A stretch of DNA of 64,000 nucleotides from NCBI GenBank assembly GCA_963735085.1, contig CAVTJP010000005.1:248001-312000 (forward strand), in the 5' to 3' direction. The stretch is from DATJGR01 sp963735085. GTDB taxonomy: Bacteria > Pseudomonadota > Gammaproteobacteria > Pseudomonadales > Azotimanducaceae. The position numbers and the translations under genes were made by a program. Of the stretch, positions 24,102-32,525 are shown one piece after another; within the stretch, counting starts at the first letter, position 1; every line of letters begins with the position of its first letter. The notes under the pieces were generated by a model, which saw nothing but the letters and a program-made list of their open reading frames with translations, did not search any database and had not been told where the DNA came from.

Positions 24102-25625
24102 ATGCACGATCTGCTGAGCGACGCCATGACGTACTTTATCGGACATGTTCGCGCCGTCGCCGCGACCGCCGTCGTATTCGTCGCAGCGGCCACCTCCGCA
24201 GATACGCCCGATTTTGCCGCGATCGGCTCTTACATCGACGCGCAGCGCAAAGCGGAACACATCCCCGGACTCGCGGTGGCGATCGTCGACGGTGACGCCA
24301 CGGTATACGTCGCCGGATTTGGGGTAGCCGACGAAGACGGCCGGCCGGCCGCCAGCAACACGCCGTTCATCCTGGGGTCTACCAGCAAATCGTTCACCGC
24401 GCTCGCCATCATGCAGCTCGTCGAGGCCGGTCGGATCGATCTCGATGCCCCGGCGCAGCGCTACGTACCATGGTTCACGACGGCAGACGCCGACGCCTCG
24501 GCAAAGATCACCGTTCGTCAGTTGCTGAACCAGACGAGCGGATTCTCGACCGCGGCGGGGCGCCGCACGCTGACGGATTTCTCGAGCGGCGACGACGCGC
24601 TGGAAAATCGCGTGCGCGGCTTGCGGGATATCGCGCTCAGCACACCCGTCGGTACGACTTATCAGTACAGCAACTGCAACTACCAGGTGCTCGGCCTGAT
24701 CGTTCAACAGGTCTCCGGCCAGCGCTTTGAGTCATACATGGCCGAACACGTCTTCGCACCACTTGCCATGACCCACACCTACGCGTCCAAAAAGACGGCA
24801 ATCGGCAACGGTCTCGCGATGGGGCATCGCACCTGGTTCGGCCGCCCGGTCGCTTTCGACGAGACGTTCCCACGGGCGAGCGTACCGCAGGGCTTCATCA
24901 TCTCCACGGCACAGGACATGTCGCACTATCTGATTGCGCAACTGAATGGCGGCCAATATCGGCAGACGCGCGTGCTCTCGGCCCATGGTATCGCCATGCT
25001 GCACCGCGGCGCTGCGCGCGAAGGCACCAGCGACGTGTACTACGGTATGGGCTGGAACGCCGGCTCCGTGGAGGGTCTGAACGCCGTCTGGCACGCCGGT
25101 GACACGAACAGTTTTCAGTCGTTCATGGTATTGCTGCCGGACCGCCAGTGGGCTTTCGCACTGTTGTCGAACGTCAACAACATTCCGGCGGAACGCCGTT
25201 TCGAGGAAATCGGCTGGGGAATCGCCCAGCTGCTGACGGGCGGCACCCCGAAGACCACCCACGCGCTCGATTCGACGTGGACCTATCTCGTGTTCTTCTG
25301 TGTCGTCGCCGTTCAGATCCTGGGCATGGCACGCACGCTGGTTCTGTTGCGTCGTTGGCAACAGGAACCGGCGTCGAGGCCCAGCGGGCCGTCGGCGGCA
25401 ATCCGCCGCATCGCGCTCCCGTCCATAATGAATCTGGCGTGGGGGCTGCTGATCTTCTTCGCCCTGCCAACGCTGTTCGCGCCGATTCGGGTACTCACGT
25501 CGGCGATTCCAGATATCGGATATCTGCTGTTGATCAGCGGATCGATCGCGCTGCTCTGGAGCGCGGTCCGCGCCGTGTGGCTATTGGGGTTGCTGCGCGC
25601 TCGCCCCACTGCCGCAGCGATCTAG
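24102..25625 (+). CDS. beta-lactamase-fold serine hydrolase with C-terminal membrane domain
   Basis: A 507-residue penicillin-binding-protein-like serine hydrolase. An N-terminal hydrophobic segment (AVAATAVVFVAAATSA) precedes the catalytic domain, which has S-x-x-K as STSKSF near residue 91, the Tyr motif YSNCNY and a KTG-equivalent HAGDTNSF. The last 120 residues hold about three hydrophobic stretches (TYLVFFCVVAVQILGMA, LAWGLLIFFALPTLF, YLLLISGSIALLWSA), so the domain is membrane-anchored. Such proteins include D-aminopeptidases, esterases and AmpH-like peptidases; the substrate is unknown. An in-frame ATG at 24126 is an alternative start. Confidence 0.85.
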   Translation: MHDLLSDAMTYFIGHVRAVAATAVVFVAAATSADTPDFAAIGSYIDAQRKAEHIPGLAVAIVDGDATVYVAGFGVADEDGRPAASNTPFILGSTSKSFTALAIMQLVEAGRIDLDAPAQRYVPWFTTADADASAKITVRQLLNQTSGFSTAAGRRTLTDFSSGDDALENRVRGLRDIALSTPVGTTYQYSNCNYQVLGLIVQQVSGQRFESYMAEHVFAPLAMTHTYASKKTAIGNGLAMGHRTWFGRPVAFDETFPRASVPQGFIISTAQDMSHYLIAQLNGGQYRQTRVLSAHGIAMLHRGAAREGTSDVYYGMGWNAGSVEGLNAVWHAGDTNSFQSFMVLLPDRQWAFALLSNVNNIPAERRFEEIGWGIAQLLTGGTPKTTHALDSTWTYLVFFCVVAVQILGMARTLVLLRRWQQEPASRPSGPSAAIRRIALPSIMNLAWGLLIFFALPTLFAPIRVLTSAIPDIGYLLLISGSIALLWSAVRAVWLLGLLRARPTAAAI

Positions 25626-25643
25626 TCGCGGCGGATTTCGTTT

Positions 25644-26408
25644 TCATCGACCCGCCCTCGCCGCCGCTTCGCGCGCGGCGCGCACCTTTTCGTTGGTCTG
25701 ATTGAACAGCAGCTCGCGGCGCGCCTTTTCTTCCTCGTCGGTGCGCTCGGCTTTGCCGAGTTCGCGTCCGACGTGCCGGCCCTTGTCCACTGCGGGGCGC
25801 GCGCCGACGTCATCGACCCAGCGCTTCAGATGCGGAAATGTCGTCCAGACTTCTTCGTCGATCATTCGGCCTACTAAAAATGCCCACGGCCACGAAATGA
25901 TGTCGGCGATGCTGTATTCGGCACCGGCGAGATACCGGTTCGCCGAGAGTTGCGCATCCATCACACCGCACAGTCGATCGACTTCGCCAACGAAACGCTT
26001 GATGCCGTACTCGAGTTGCGCCGGATCGGCGGCGATGTTCTTCGCGTAGTTCTTGAAATGGTTTGCGTTGCCCATCATCGGGCCGAGGTTCGCCATCTGC
26101 CAATGCACCCATTGCAGCACCTCGTAGCGCGGTGCCGGTTGCTTCGGCAGAAACTTGCCGGATTTGTCGGCGAGATACTCGAGGATCGCGCCTGATTCGA
26201 AGATCGACAGCGGTGCGCCGCCGCCGAGCGGCTCGTGGTCGATGATCGCCGGCATCCGGTTGTTGGGACTGATCGCCAGGAACTCGGGTTTGAATTGATC
26301 GCCGCCGCCGATGTCGACGGGCACGATGCGATAGTCGAGGCCGCATTCCTCGAGCATGATCGTGACCTTCCAACCGTTCGGCGTGGGCCAGTAGTAAACG
26401 TCAATCAT
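25644..26408 (-). CDS. glutathione S-transferase, nu-class-like (YfcG/YghU type)
   Basis: A 254-residue GST. The thioredoxin-like N-terminal domain begins MIDVYYWPTPNGWKVTIMLE, with the TxN(G) pattern of YfcG/YghU-type enzymes, and continues with SPNNRMPAIIDH and the ESGAILEYLAD glutathione-binding segment. The helical C-terminal domain contains YSIADIISWPW. YfcG-type enzymes act as disulfide-bond oxidoreductases. The start is the ATG at 26408; further upstream reading has no support. It is downstream of the esterase gene on the same strand, 41 bases away. Confidence 0.9.
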   Translation of the reverse strand: MIDVYYWPTPNGWKVTIMLEECGLDYRIVPVDIGGGDQFKPEFLAISPNNRMPAIIDHEPLGGGAPLSIFESGAILEYLADKSGKFLPKQPAPRYEVLQWVHWQMANLGPMMGNANHFKNYAKNIAADPAQLEYGIKRFVGEVDRLCGVMDAQLSANRYLAGAEYSIADIISWPWAFLVGRMIDEEVWTTFPHLKRWVDDVGARPAVDKGRHVGRELGKAERTDEEEKARRELLFNQTNEKVRAAREAAARAGR

Positions 26409-26449
26409 CGGAGCGCTCCTTGAAATGCATGAGACGGTGGATCGCGTGT

Positions 26450-27664
26450 TCAGCCGACCGTGGTTCCTGCGCCGTCCGCCGACGGCGGCGTGAAAGCGGC
26501 ACCGATCGCCTCGTACATCGCGCCGATCAGCGGCCACCAGCGCGGATCGCCGCCCGGTCCGCCGCTGTGCATCTGGTTCATCGCATAACCGAACGATAAC
26601 CGATTCTCCGGATCGCAGAAGCCGAGCGATCCGCCGGCGCCAGCGTGACCGAACGCGCGCGGGTTGTCGGAGAAGCGGCGCATCGGACTGGGCAACATGA
26701 AACCGAGTGCGATGCGATTGGAAAGCTGCAGCACCTTGTCCACACCCGCGACCTGTTCGGTTCGCGCGCGCTCCATGCCGGCTTGCGACACGAGTTGCAC
26801 GCCGTTGAACGATTCACCGCGCGTGGACGCACCGGCCGCCGCGTAGAAACGCGCGAGCGAGCGCGCGTTGGTGTGGCCGTTGGCGCTGCAGATTTCCGCC
26901 GCGCGCCAGGCACGGCTGTTCACGCTGCCGGGCGGCAGCACCGGATTGGCAAATGTTTTGCCGGCCAGCGACTCTTTGTCGGCCATCATCTCGGCGATCA
27001 GGTCGCGCGCGCCGGGCGGCGTCGGCGGCGATGGAATCAGATCCGCAATGCGTTGATCGAGCTCCGGACCGCAACCGATGAAGGCATCCAGCGCGAGCGG
27101 ATGCGCGATCTCTTCGCGAAAGAACCGGCCGACGCTGCGGCCGTCGACGCGCCGGACGATCTCGCCGACGAGCCAGCCATAGGTGAATGCGTGATAGCCG
27201 TGCGCGGTACCGGGCGGCCACCACGGTTCCTGGGCCGCGAGTTCCGCGCACATTTTGTTCCAGTCGTAAATGTCGTTGGCCGCCAACGGTTTGCGGATCG
27301 CCGAAAGGCCCGCCTGATGTGTCAGGCAGTACCGCACCGGCAGCGTGGCTTTGCCGGCCTGCGCAAACTCGGGCCAGTACTGCGCGACCGGTGCATCGAG
27401 ATCGAGCGCGCCGCGGTCGGCCAGCATGTTCGCGCACAGTGCGCCGAGCCCTTTCGTCGTCGAATACACGTTGACGATCGTGTTTCTGTGCCAGGGCCGC
27501 GTGCCTGCCTTGTCGGCATGGCCGGCCCACAGATCGACGACCGGTTTGCCGTCCAGCGTGACGCACACCGACGCGCCGATCTCTTTGCCGGCATCGAAGT
27601 TGGCCGCGAACGCATCGCGAACGCGTTCGAAACGCGAATCGCAGTCACCCGATATCACTGTCAC
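26450..27664 (-). CDS. family VIII esterase/beta-lactamase-like serine hydrolase
   Basis: A 404-residue cytoplasmic serine hydrolase of the EstB/class C beta-lactamase-like group. The nucleophile motif S-x-x-K reads YSTTKGLGALC near residue 68, the Tyr motif is HAFTYGWLVGEIVRR, and the late AFGHAGAGGSLGFCDPENR takes the KTG position. No signal peptide is seen. Family VIII members cleave short-chain esters rather than beta-lactams in most cases. It precedes the GST on the same strand. Confidence 0.88.
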   Translation of the reverse strand: MTVISGDCDSRFERVRDAFAANFDAGKEIGASVCVTLDGKPVVDLWAGHADKAGTRPWHRNTIVNVYSTTKGLGALCANMLADRGALDLDAPVAQYWPEFAQAGKATLPVRYCLTHQAGLSAIRKPLAANDIYDWNKMCAELAAQEPWWPPGTAHGYHAFTYGWLVGEIVRRVDGRSVGRFFREEIAHPLALDAFIGCGPELDQRIADLIPSPPTPPGARDLIAEMMADKESLAGKTFANPVLPPGSVNSRAWRAAEICSANGHTNARSLARFYAAAGASTRGESFNGVQLVSQAGMERARTEQVAGVDKVLQLSNRIALGFMLPSPMRRFSDNPRAFGHAGAGGSLGFCDPENRLSFGYAMNQMHSGGPGGDPRWWPLIGAMYEAIGAAFTPPSADGAGTTVG

Positions 27665-27703
27665 CGCCGGTTCCTCCTCGATGGGTTGTCACTGCGGGCC
27701 GAG

Positions 27704-28147
27704 TCAGCGCCGGTATTGCACGAACGGCGTCTTCGTCGCCATCTGATCGTACAGCCCGCGCGCCCGATAGTTGAACTCCTGCGTCATCCAGTACGTGCGC
27801 GAGCAGCCGCGCGCGTCCGCCTCGCGATATACCGCCTCGATCAGCGCTCGACCGATGCCGCCGGCGCGCAACGCGGGTTCGACGAACAGGTCTTCCAGAT
27901 AACAATAGTATGCGGCCGCCCACGTCGAACGGTGGAACAGGATATGTGCGATGCCAACCGGCCGATCGTCGCCATCGACGGCCGCGAGGCCGATGTGGAA
28001 ATCCGGCTCGCCGTCGATCATCCGCTGCCACGTCGTCTCGATGATGTCGTCGGCAACGCTAGCCTCGTAGAAAACGATGTAGGCTTTGAACAACTGCAAC
28101 CAGGCGGCCTTGTCTTTCGCGGCGAGAGGACGAATGCGGATGTCCAT
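27704..28147 (-). CDS. GNAT family N-acetyltransferase
   Basis: A 147-residue GCN5-related acetyltransferase. The acetyl-CoA-binding motif A is in CYLEDLFVEPALRAGGIGRALIEAVYREAD (shown in pieces: YLEDLFVEPALR, AGGIGRALIEAV), with VGIAHILFHRST before and the C-terminal MTQEFNYRARGLYDQM after. It resembles spermidine/polyamine or small-amine acetyltransferases but the acceptor is unknown. The frame is intact, unlike the two GNAT genes near 37 kb. Confidence 0.88.
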   Translation of the reverse strand: MDIRIRPLAAKDKAAWLQLFKAYIVFYEASVADDIIETTWQRMIDGEPDFHIGLAAVDGDDRPVGIAHILFHRSTWAAAYYCYLEDLFVEPALRAGGIGRALIEAVYREADARGCSRTYWMTQEFNYRARGLYDQMATKTPFVQYRR

Positions 28148-28177
28148 GTCGTTACCGTGTAGTTCGATGTAATCGCA

Positions 28178-28723
28178 TCACGACTCGACGCGCGCAAGCG
28201 CATTCAGGTGTCCGACGCGTTCGTCGTCTACACCCATGTAGCGCACCAGCACGGCCGTCACCTGGGCAACGTCGAGCGTGCCGGCCGCCTGCATTTCCTC
28301 GATGTCGGCCCAGTCTTTGGTGCGATTGAAAAACGCCTTGAACACTGCGATGTCGTGACACGCCAGGAATGGAATCGATTCATCCGCAAAGCGTTCCCAA
28401 CGGATGCGCAGCGCAACCTCGTCATGAAACGGCGTGGTGTTCAGAAACAGATCGAGCGGCGTTCTGTCCCACCAGATTCGAACCTGTCCGTCGCGGTGCA
28501 AGGTCGCCAGATCCGTATCGCGCCATTTGGCCTGTTTCGGAAGTGCACGAAACACCTGTTCGCTACGCTCGATATCGACGAACACGTTGATGTCGATGTC
28601 GATCGTGCCGCGCGCGCGTTGTGTGCACCACGCCAGCGCCAGCGCGCCGCCGAATGCGTGCGGCAGCTCCGCTTTCGCGAGCGCCTTGTGAATCGCAACG
28701 ATCTTGGCGGGCAGATCGGTCAT
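28178..28723 (-). CDS. nucleotidyltransferase-fold toxin candidate (AbiEii/MenA-like)
   Basis: A 181-residue protein with a nucleotidyltransferase-like core: FGGALALAWCTQRARGTIDI followed by DINVFV gives the GG...D-x-D pattern seen in AbiEii/MenA-type toxins, and a later KAFFNRTKDWADIEEM helix is common to the group. It starts in an ATGA overlap with the upstream XRE gene, the arrangement of a toxin-antitoxin pair in which the HTH gene is the antitoxin and the enzyme modifies a cellular target, perhaps tRNA. The call rests on motif and context, not on a close relative. Confidence 0.62.
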   Translation of the reverse strand: MTDLPAKIVAIHKALAKAELPHAFGGALALAWCTQRARGTIDIDINVFVDIERSEQVFRALPKQAKWRDTDLATLHRDGQVRIWWDRTPLDLFLNTTPFHDEVALRIRWERFADESIPFLACHDIAVFKAFFNRTKDWADIEEMQAAGTLDVAQVTAVLVRYMGVDDERVGHLNALARVES

Positions 28724-29076
28724 GCGTGACCGAATTTCGGATAGCGCATCACCTTCGCGTGCCGCGCCGGAAATTGCGCGGCGAGATTCAGCACCTCTTC
28801 GAGTTCACGGCCACGCGGCAGGCCGTCGCGTTCGCGCACCCGCAACGACAACTGGAAGTCGGTCGCAAAACCGCACGCATCGAGAATGCGCAGGAAGGTC
28901 GGAACCGACGGCGCTTTGCGCCCCTGTTCGTAGGCGACCAGCGTGGAATGAGACGTGCCGGCCCGCGCGGCGAGTTCGCGCAACGACAGCCCCGCGGCGA
29001 TGCGTGCCCGGCGCAGCACACCGGCGACCTGTGGCTCGTAGCGGCGATTCTCGTATGGCTGGGTCACGGTGCTCAT
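28720..29076 (-). CDS. XRE-type HTH regulator, probable antitoxin
   Basis: A 118-residue protein. Residues about 18-75 are a clear XRE helix-turn-helix (LRRARIAAGLSLRELAARAG then TSHSTLVAYEQGRKAPSVPT). The C-terminal tail (NLAAQFPARHAKVMRYPKF) probably contacts the partner. Its stop overlaps the nucleotidyltransferase start as ATGA. HTH-first order with an enzyme behind it fits a self-repressed toxin-antitoxin operon. It sits between the GNAT gene and the GHKL ATPase pair. Confidence 0.78.
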   Translation of the reverse strand: MSTVTQPYENRRYEPQVAGVLRRARIAAGLSLRELAARAGTSHSTLVAYEQGRKAPSVPTFLRILDACGFATDFQLSLRVRERDGLPRGRELEEVLNLAAQFPARHAKVMRYPKFGHA

Positions 29077-29155
29077 GTCGCTAAGGTACCTGATCGGATA
29101 CCAGTTGCCAACCCCGTGTACCCGGACCCCGTGTGCCCGGATCGGAACGCCGTCG

Positions 29156-30952
29156 TCAGCGCAGATTCTCTTCCACGTACAACGTCAGTTCGATCATTCG
29201 CTCCAACGCCTCTGCCGGCGATGCACCGGGGAAGTTGAGCTGAATCAGTTCCTTGACGAACAGCCGCCCCAGATAACGCAGCTTCAACGCCTTCGAGCGC
29301 GCGGCAAACACGAAGTCTCGATGGCCGCTGTTGATGACGACGAGATTGCGCGCCGCGTCATGGCGCGAGCGCCACAACGCGCCCGGCACGTGCTCATACG
29401 TATAGCCCGGCAGTCCACGCGCTGCGGTGCTGCGCTTAGGCGCTTCCAGCAACGTGTCGGTCACGGTAATCACCGCTTCGGCACTGCACGTCACATCGCC
29501 TTGCGTCACCTGCAACCCGACGCGCGCGAGTTCCGGCTCCGCCGGCGCCGTCACCGTGATGATTTCGGAGTCGCTGGACGAGATTGCGATGTTGCCTTCC
29601 AGCACCCGCCATGCGAACTGCAGCTCCGCGGTCACGGTGCGGCGCGAACGATCACGACACACGGCGCGCAACGTTCGCGACTCATTGACCGACACAACGC
29701 TCACAGCTGGCGCAATACGCACCTGCTGCAACGGCCCCGGGAAATCGAAGAAGTCCTTCTGCTGTTCCGTCGATGGCGCGGATTCGACCTCGGCATCGTC
29801 GATCGGCACGCCATTCACCGAAGCACGGCGTCGATCACCGTCGTCGTGTTCGCGACGCAATTCGAACCAGTCGTACTCTTCACTCGGCAGCGCCAGCATC
29901 GCTTCACGAAACGCACGCTGAATGCTCTTCAACAGTTGCTCGCTGGCCTTTTCGTCTTCCGCGCGCCGTTGTTCATCGATGAGCGCCAGCAACGCCGACG
30001 TCACGGGCGTCATGGCGTCGAGAAAGGCGGCATACGCCGCATCGTGAATCACACCGCTTCGCGTACCCGGCGTGAGATTCAAGAACGGCACGTCGACGAC
30101 CCCCTCGAACACGCCATCGCCCCAAGGCGAGCCTTCGAACCCGGCGAGTTCCGTGATGCTTTCGAACACGCGGGTGCCATGCCGATGCACCCCAACACGA
30201 CGCGCCGGCCGCGCATCGTCGACGTAGAGCTCCAGATAGATCTCGCCGAACGGCGTTTTCGGCGCGCGTATGTGGTGCAGCAACCGGCCGTCGAACGCGC
30301 GCGGCACCACCGAATAGGTCTTGCGCGCGTGATGATCGACGATCTCGATCTCGACGCGGCGCTTCAGAATACGGTCGCGCAGTTCGGCGGCAAGGTACCA
30401 CGACAATCGTTCGCCGCTGAGTTGGCGGATGCCGGGCAGCAGCGGCTTCACTTTCAAATCCGTCCCGGCGCCCGGCGCCAGCGAACGCCGGATCGCAACC
30501 GAATAGCTCGGATCGTTGCGCTGCATGCGCATCTGATGAACACGGCCGTCATCACCGGCACAACTCAGATACAGCGTTTCACCGAGTGTCCAGAAGCTCA
30601 GCAAGCCGATGCCGAATTCGCCCTGCAAGCCCGTGATGCCCTGGGCTTTGAGACGCCGCTTCACCGAATCGCAAAGATGCGTGGCCACGTATTTGAAGTC
30701 CGGCAGGCCGTCCGGGTTCTTCGGAACGCCGTTGCCGTCGTCGCTGACCAGCAGAAAGTGTTCGCCCTGCTCTTTGCCGCGCACGATGCGGATGTGTTGC
30801 GCGCCGGCGTCGATGGCGTTCTCGACGAATTCGGCGACGGCTTTCAGCGGATTGCTTTGCGACTGCGCAATGATGCTGATCGCATTCCAGTCGTCGCCGA
30901 TGCGGAGTTTTCCGCGCCGGTCTTCGCTCTCCTTCAGCCGACGTCGGCTCAC
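29156..30952 (-). CDS. GHKL-fold ATPase with Ig-like region (HSP90/MutL/MORC-like)
   Basis: A 598-residue protein. The N-terminal 200 residues form a GHKL ATPase: the N box is VAEFVENAIDAGAQHIRI, the G1 box LLVSDDGNGVP, and the G2 box LQGEFGIGLLSFW. An S5-like transducer region follows, then a beta-rich stretch around residues 420-500 (VRIAPAVSVVSVNES, RVGLQVTQGDVTCSAEAVITV) that looks like an Ig-fold, and a helical end. Prokaryotic MORC/MutL-like ATPases of this layout occur with restriction systems, but no nuclease is adjacent here. The GTG start overlaps the upstream phosphoesterase stop (GTGA), so the two are translationally coupled. A longer same-frame upstream reading is shadow. Confidence 0.75.
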   Translation of the reverse strand: MSRRRLKESEDRRGKLRIGDDWNAISIIAQSQSNPLKAVAEFVENAIDAGAQHIRIVRGKEQGEHFLLVSDDGNGVPKNPDGLPDFKYVATHLCDSVKRRLKAQGITGLQGEFGIGLLSFWTLGETLYLSCAGDDGRVHQMRMQRNDPSYSVAIRRSLAPGAGTDLKVKPLLPGIRQLSGERLSWYLAAELRDRILKRRVEIEIVDHHARKTYSVVPRAFDGRLLHHIRAPKTPFGEIYLELYVDDARPARRVGVHRHGTRVFESITELAGFEGSPWGDGVFEGVVDVPFLNLTPGTRSGVIHDAAYAAFLDAMTPVTSALLALIDEQRRAEDEKASEQLLKSIQRAFREAMLALPSEEYDWFELRREHDDGDRRRASVNGVPIDDAEVESAPSTEQQKDFFDFPGPLQQVRIAPAVSVVSVNESRTLRAVCRDRSRRTVTAELQFAWRVLEGNIAISSSDSEIITVTAPAEPELARVGLQVTQGDVTCSAEAVITVTDTLLEAPKRSTAARGLPGYTYEHVPGALWRSRHDAARNLVVINSGHRDFVFAARSKALKLRYLGRLFVKELIQLNFPGASPAEALERMIELTLYVEENLR

Positions 30953-31524
30953 AACCACTTGCGACCCCACTCGAATGGCGCAATCCCGTCGCTCGTCAAT
31001 TGCAACACCTGCGCCTCGGCGCGGCCCGCTTCGAGATCGAGAAAACCGATCGTGCCGAGTTGTGTGTCGTAGTTGTGCGGGTACAGCGCCGAACCGGGGT
31101 TCACGCACAGAATGCCGTGCAACCGCGTGATGCGTTCGATGTGGGTATCGCCGGAGACGATGACGTCGGGCCGCTCGTCGGGGAAAAAGCGCTGCAGCCA
31201 CTTCGCCAACGTGAAGTTCGGCGGCCGTTCGGGCACCGGCACGTAGTGCGTGAGACCCACCTTTACGCCTTCCAATTCCAGCAGCCACGCATATTTCACG
31301 CGCGGGTCCTCGGGCTGCACCGGGCGGCCGCCTGAGCCGTCCTCGCCGTTGCCGCGCGCCGCATACACCGGCGCGATGCGCTGCAATTCGTCCAGCACGG
31401 AGAACTCGTGAACATCGCCGGCATGGAAGATCAGATCGACGCCGTGAAACGCCTCCGAGATTTGCGGCCACAGGTCCGCGCGCGCCTCCGGAATGTGGGT
31501 ATCCGAGATCAGACCAATACGCAT
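30949..31524 (-). CDS. YfcE/MJ0936-type metallophosphoesterase
   Basis: A 191-residue calcineurin-like phosphoesterase. Metal ligands are visible in order: GLISDTHIPEA (DxH), IFHAGDVHE (GDxH), ARGNGED (GNxx), LTHYVP, and VSGDTHIERI (GHTH-like), ending NPGSALYPH. The family cleaves phosphodiesters in nucleotides, often 2'3'-cyclic or bis-p-nitrophenyl model substrates. The ATG at 31524 begins exactly at the conserved MRIGLISDTH. Its TGA overlaps the GTG of the GHKL ATPase, so the pair forms a two-gene operon. Confidence 0.87.
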   Translation of the reverse strand: MRIGLISDTHIPEARADLWPQISEAFHGVDLIFHAGDVHEFSVLDELQRIAPVYAARGNGEDGSGGRPVQPEDPRVKYAWLLELEGVKVGLTHYVPVPERPPNFTLAKWLQRFFPDERPDVIVSGDTHIERITRLHGILCVNPGSALYPHNYDTQLGTIGFLDLEAGRAEAQVLQLTSDGIAPFEWGRKWL

Positions 31525-31540
31525 GTGGTAATTCTGCCGT

Positions 31541-32080
31541 TCAATGCGCTGCCGGCACGCGCGGTGGGTGCGCTGGCGAGCCGGGCCGGTGGTCGGGGCG
31601 GCCGCCGGGGCGTTGCGGACGATGCGGATGCACGGGATGCGGCCCCACGTGGGGCGGTCTCCAGTAAGGTGGAAAGAACAGCGGGTAGTAGCTGGTCGAA
31701 TCGCGCTCTGCTTCACGCTCGCGCGCGCGTTGTTGTGCGGCCGCGGTCCGTACGTAATCCAACTCGAGTTTCTGTTGTTCCAGCAACTCCTTCGCGCGCG
31801 CTTCGCGGCTCGTTTCCAGGACCTTGAGCAGCGCCAGTTGTTGCTCGAACACCTGATTTGCGTGCTCGACGTCTTCCCGATTCGGTGTCGGCGGTGGCAC
31901 CACTTCGATTGCAACCGCAGAGGGATCACGCCGATCGCTGAACGACACCACGCCGTCGGGTCCAACAGTTCGGTAGACGGTCAGCGCATCCGTCTCGCTC
32001 GCCAGTGCCCACAACGGCACACAGAGGCACGCAACCCCTGCGCAGAGTCGTTGGCGAAGTGGTTGCTTGGCGATCTTCAA
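31541..32080 (-). CDS. DUF4124-like periplasmic protein with Pro/His-rich tail
   Basis: About 179 residues from a TTG at 32080 that begins a plausible signal peptide (KIAKQPLRQRLCAGVACLCV, then PLWALA). The mature N-terminus SETDALTVYRTVGPDGVVSF then SDRRDP resembles the DUF4124 domain (pattern YR..D.dG.v.fSDrp). A charged helical region (QQLALLKVLETSREARAKEL) follows, and the tail is rich in Pro, His and Arg (PVHPHRPQRPGGRPDHRP). Function unknown. An ATG at 32149 would give a longer product but overlaps the divergent gene's start. Confidence 0.6.
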   Translation of the reverse strand: MKIAKQPLRQRLCAGVACLCVPLWALASETDALTVYRTVGPDGVVSFSDRRDPSAVAIEVVPPPTPNREDVEHANQVFEQQLALLKVLETSREARAKELLEQQKLELDYVRTAAAQQRAREREAERDSTSYYPLFFPPYWRPPHVGPHPVHPHRPQRPGGRPDHRPGSPAHPPRVPAAH

Positions 32081-32147
32081 CGCGCAGTGGCCGGACGCTT
32101 CGATTGCGCCGATACTAACGCAGACGAGGAGTTCCTGGGAGGGACGC

Positions 32148-32525
32148 ATGACGATGCCGATCGATTTATCGACGTTGGCCGCGCGCGCCAACGCCGACGG
32201 CGAATTCGCGCTGCACGCGCGCTTCTGGAACGCGACCGTCAAGCTGCGCGCGGGGGCGGCGAGCTTTCGTCTCGATATCCGCGACGGCAAGCTGAGCGAC
32301 TGCACGCCGTGGCTCGGCACGATCGCCTGCGACCTGTCGATCGAAGCCAACGAAGCCGACTGGAACGAGTTGCTCGCGCCGATGCCGCAGCCGTTCTATC
32401 AGGATCTGTATGCGGCAACCGTTCACCATGGCTTTTCGGTCTCCGGCGACACCCTGAATTATTGCGCCTACTACCCCGCGTTGCGGCGGCTCGTCGAACT
32501 GATGCGGGAGGCTCGCCATGCCTGA
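32148..32525 (+). CDS. hypothetical protein, possible SCP2-like fold
   Basis: A 125-residue protein not assigned to a family with confidence. The pattern of amphipathic strands (ATVKLRAGAASFRLDIRDGK then CDLSIEANEADWNELLAP) weakly recalls SCP2-like lipid-binding proteins. The start is the ATG at 32148 after a strong GGGAGGGA. Its last 8 bases overlap the following alpha/beta hydrolase (ATGCCTGA), so the two are translationally coupled and likely work together, for instance as a carrier or accessory for the hydrolase. Confidence 0.7.
   Translation: MTMPIDLSTLAARANADGEFALHARFWNATVKLRAGAASFRLDIRDGKLSDCTPWLGTIACDLSIEANEADWNELLAPMPQPFYQDLYAATVHHGFSVSGDTLNYCAYYPALRRLVELMREARHA

Noticed and set aside
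31525..31965. Extension of the metallophosphoesterase upstream of 31524
   Set aside because: It overlaps the DUF4124-like gene antisense-free in another frame and adds no family sequence; the conserved MRIGLISDTH marks the start.
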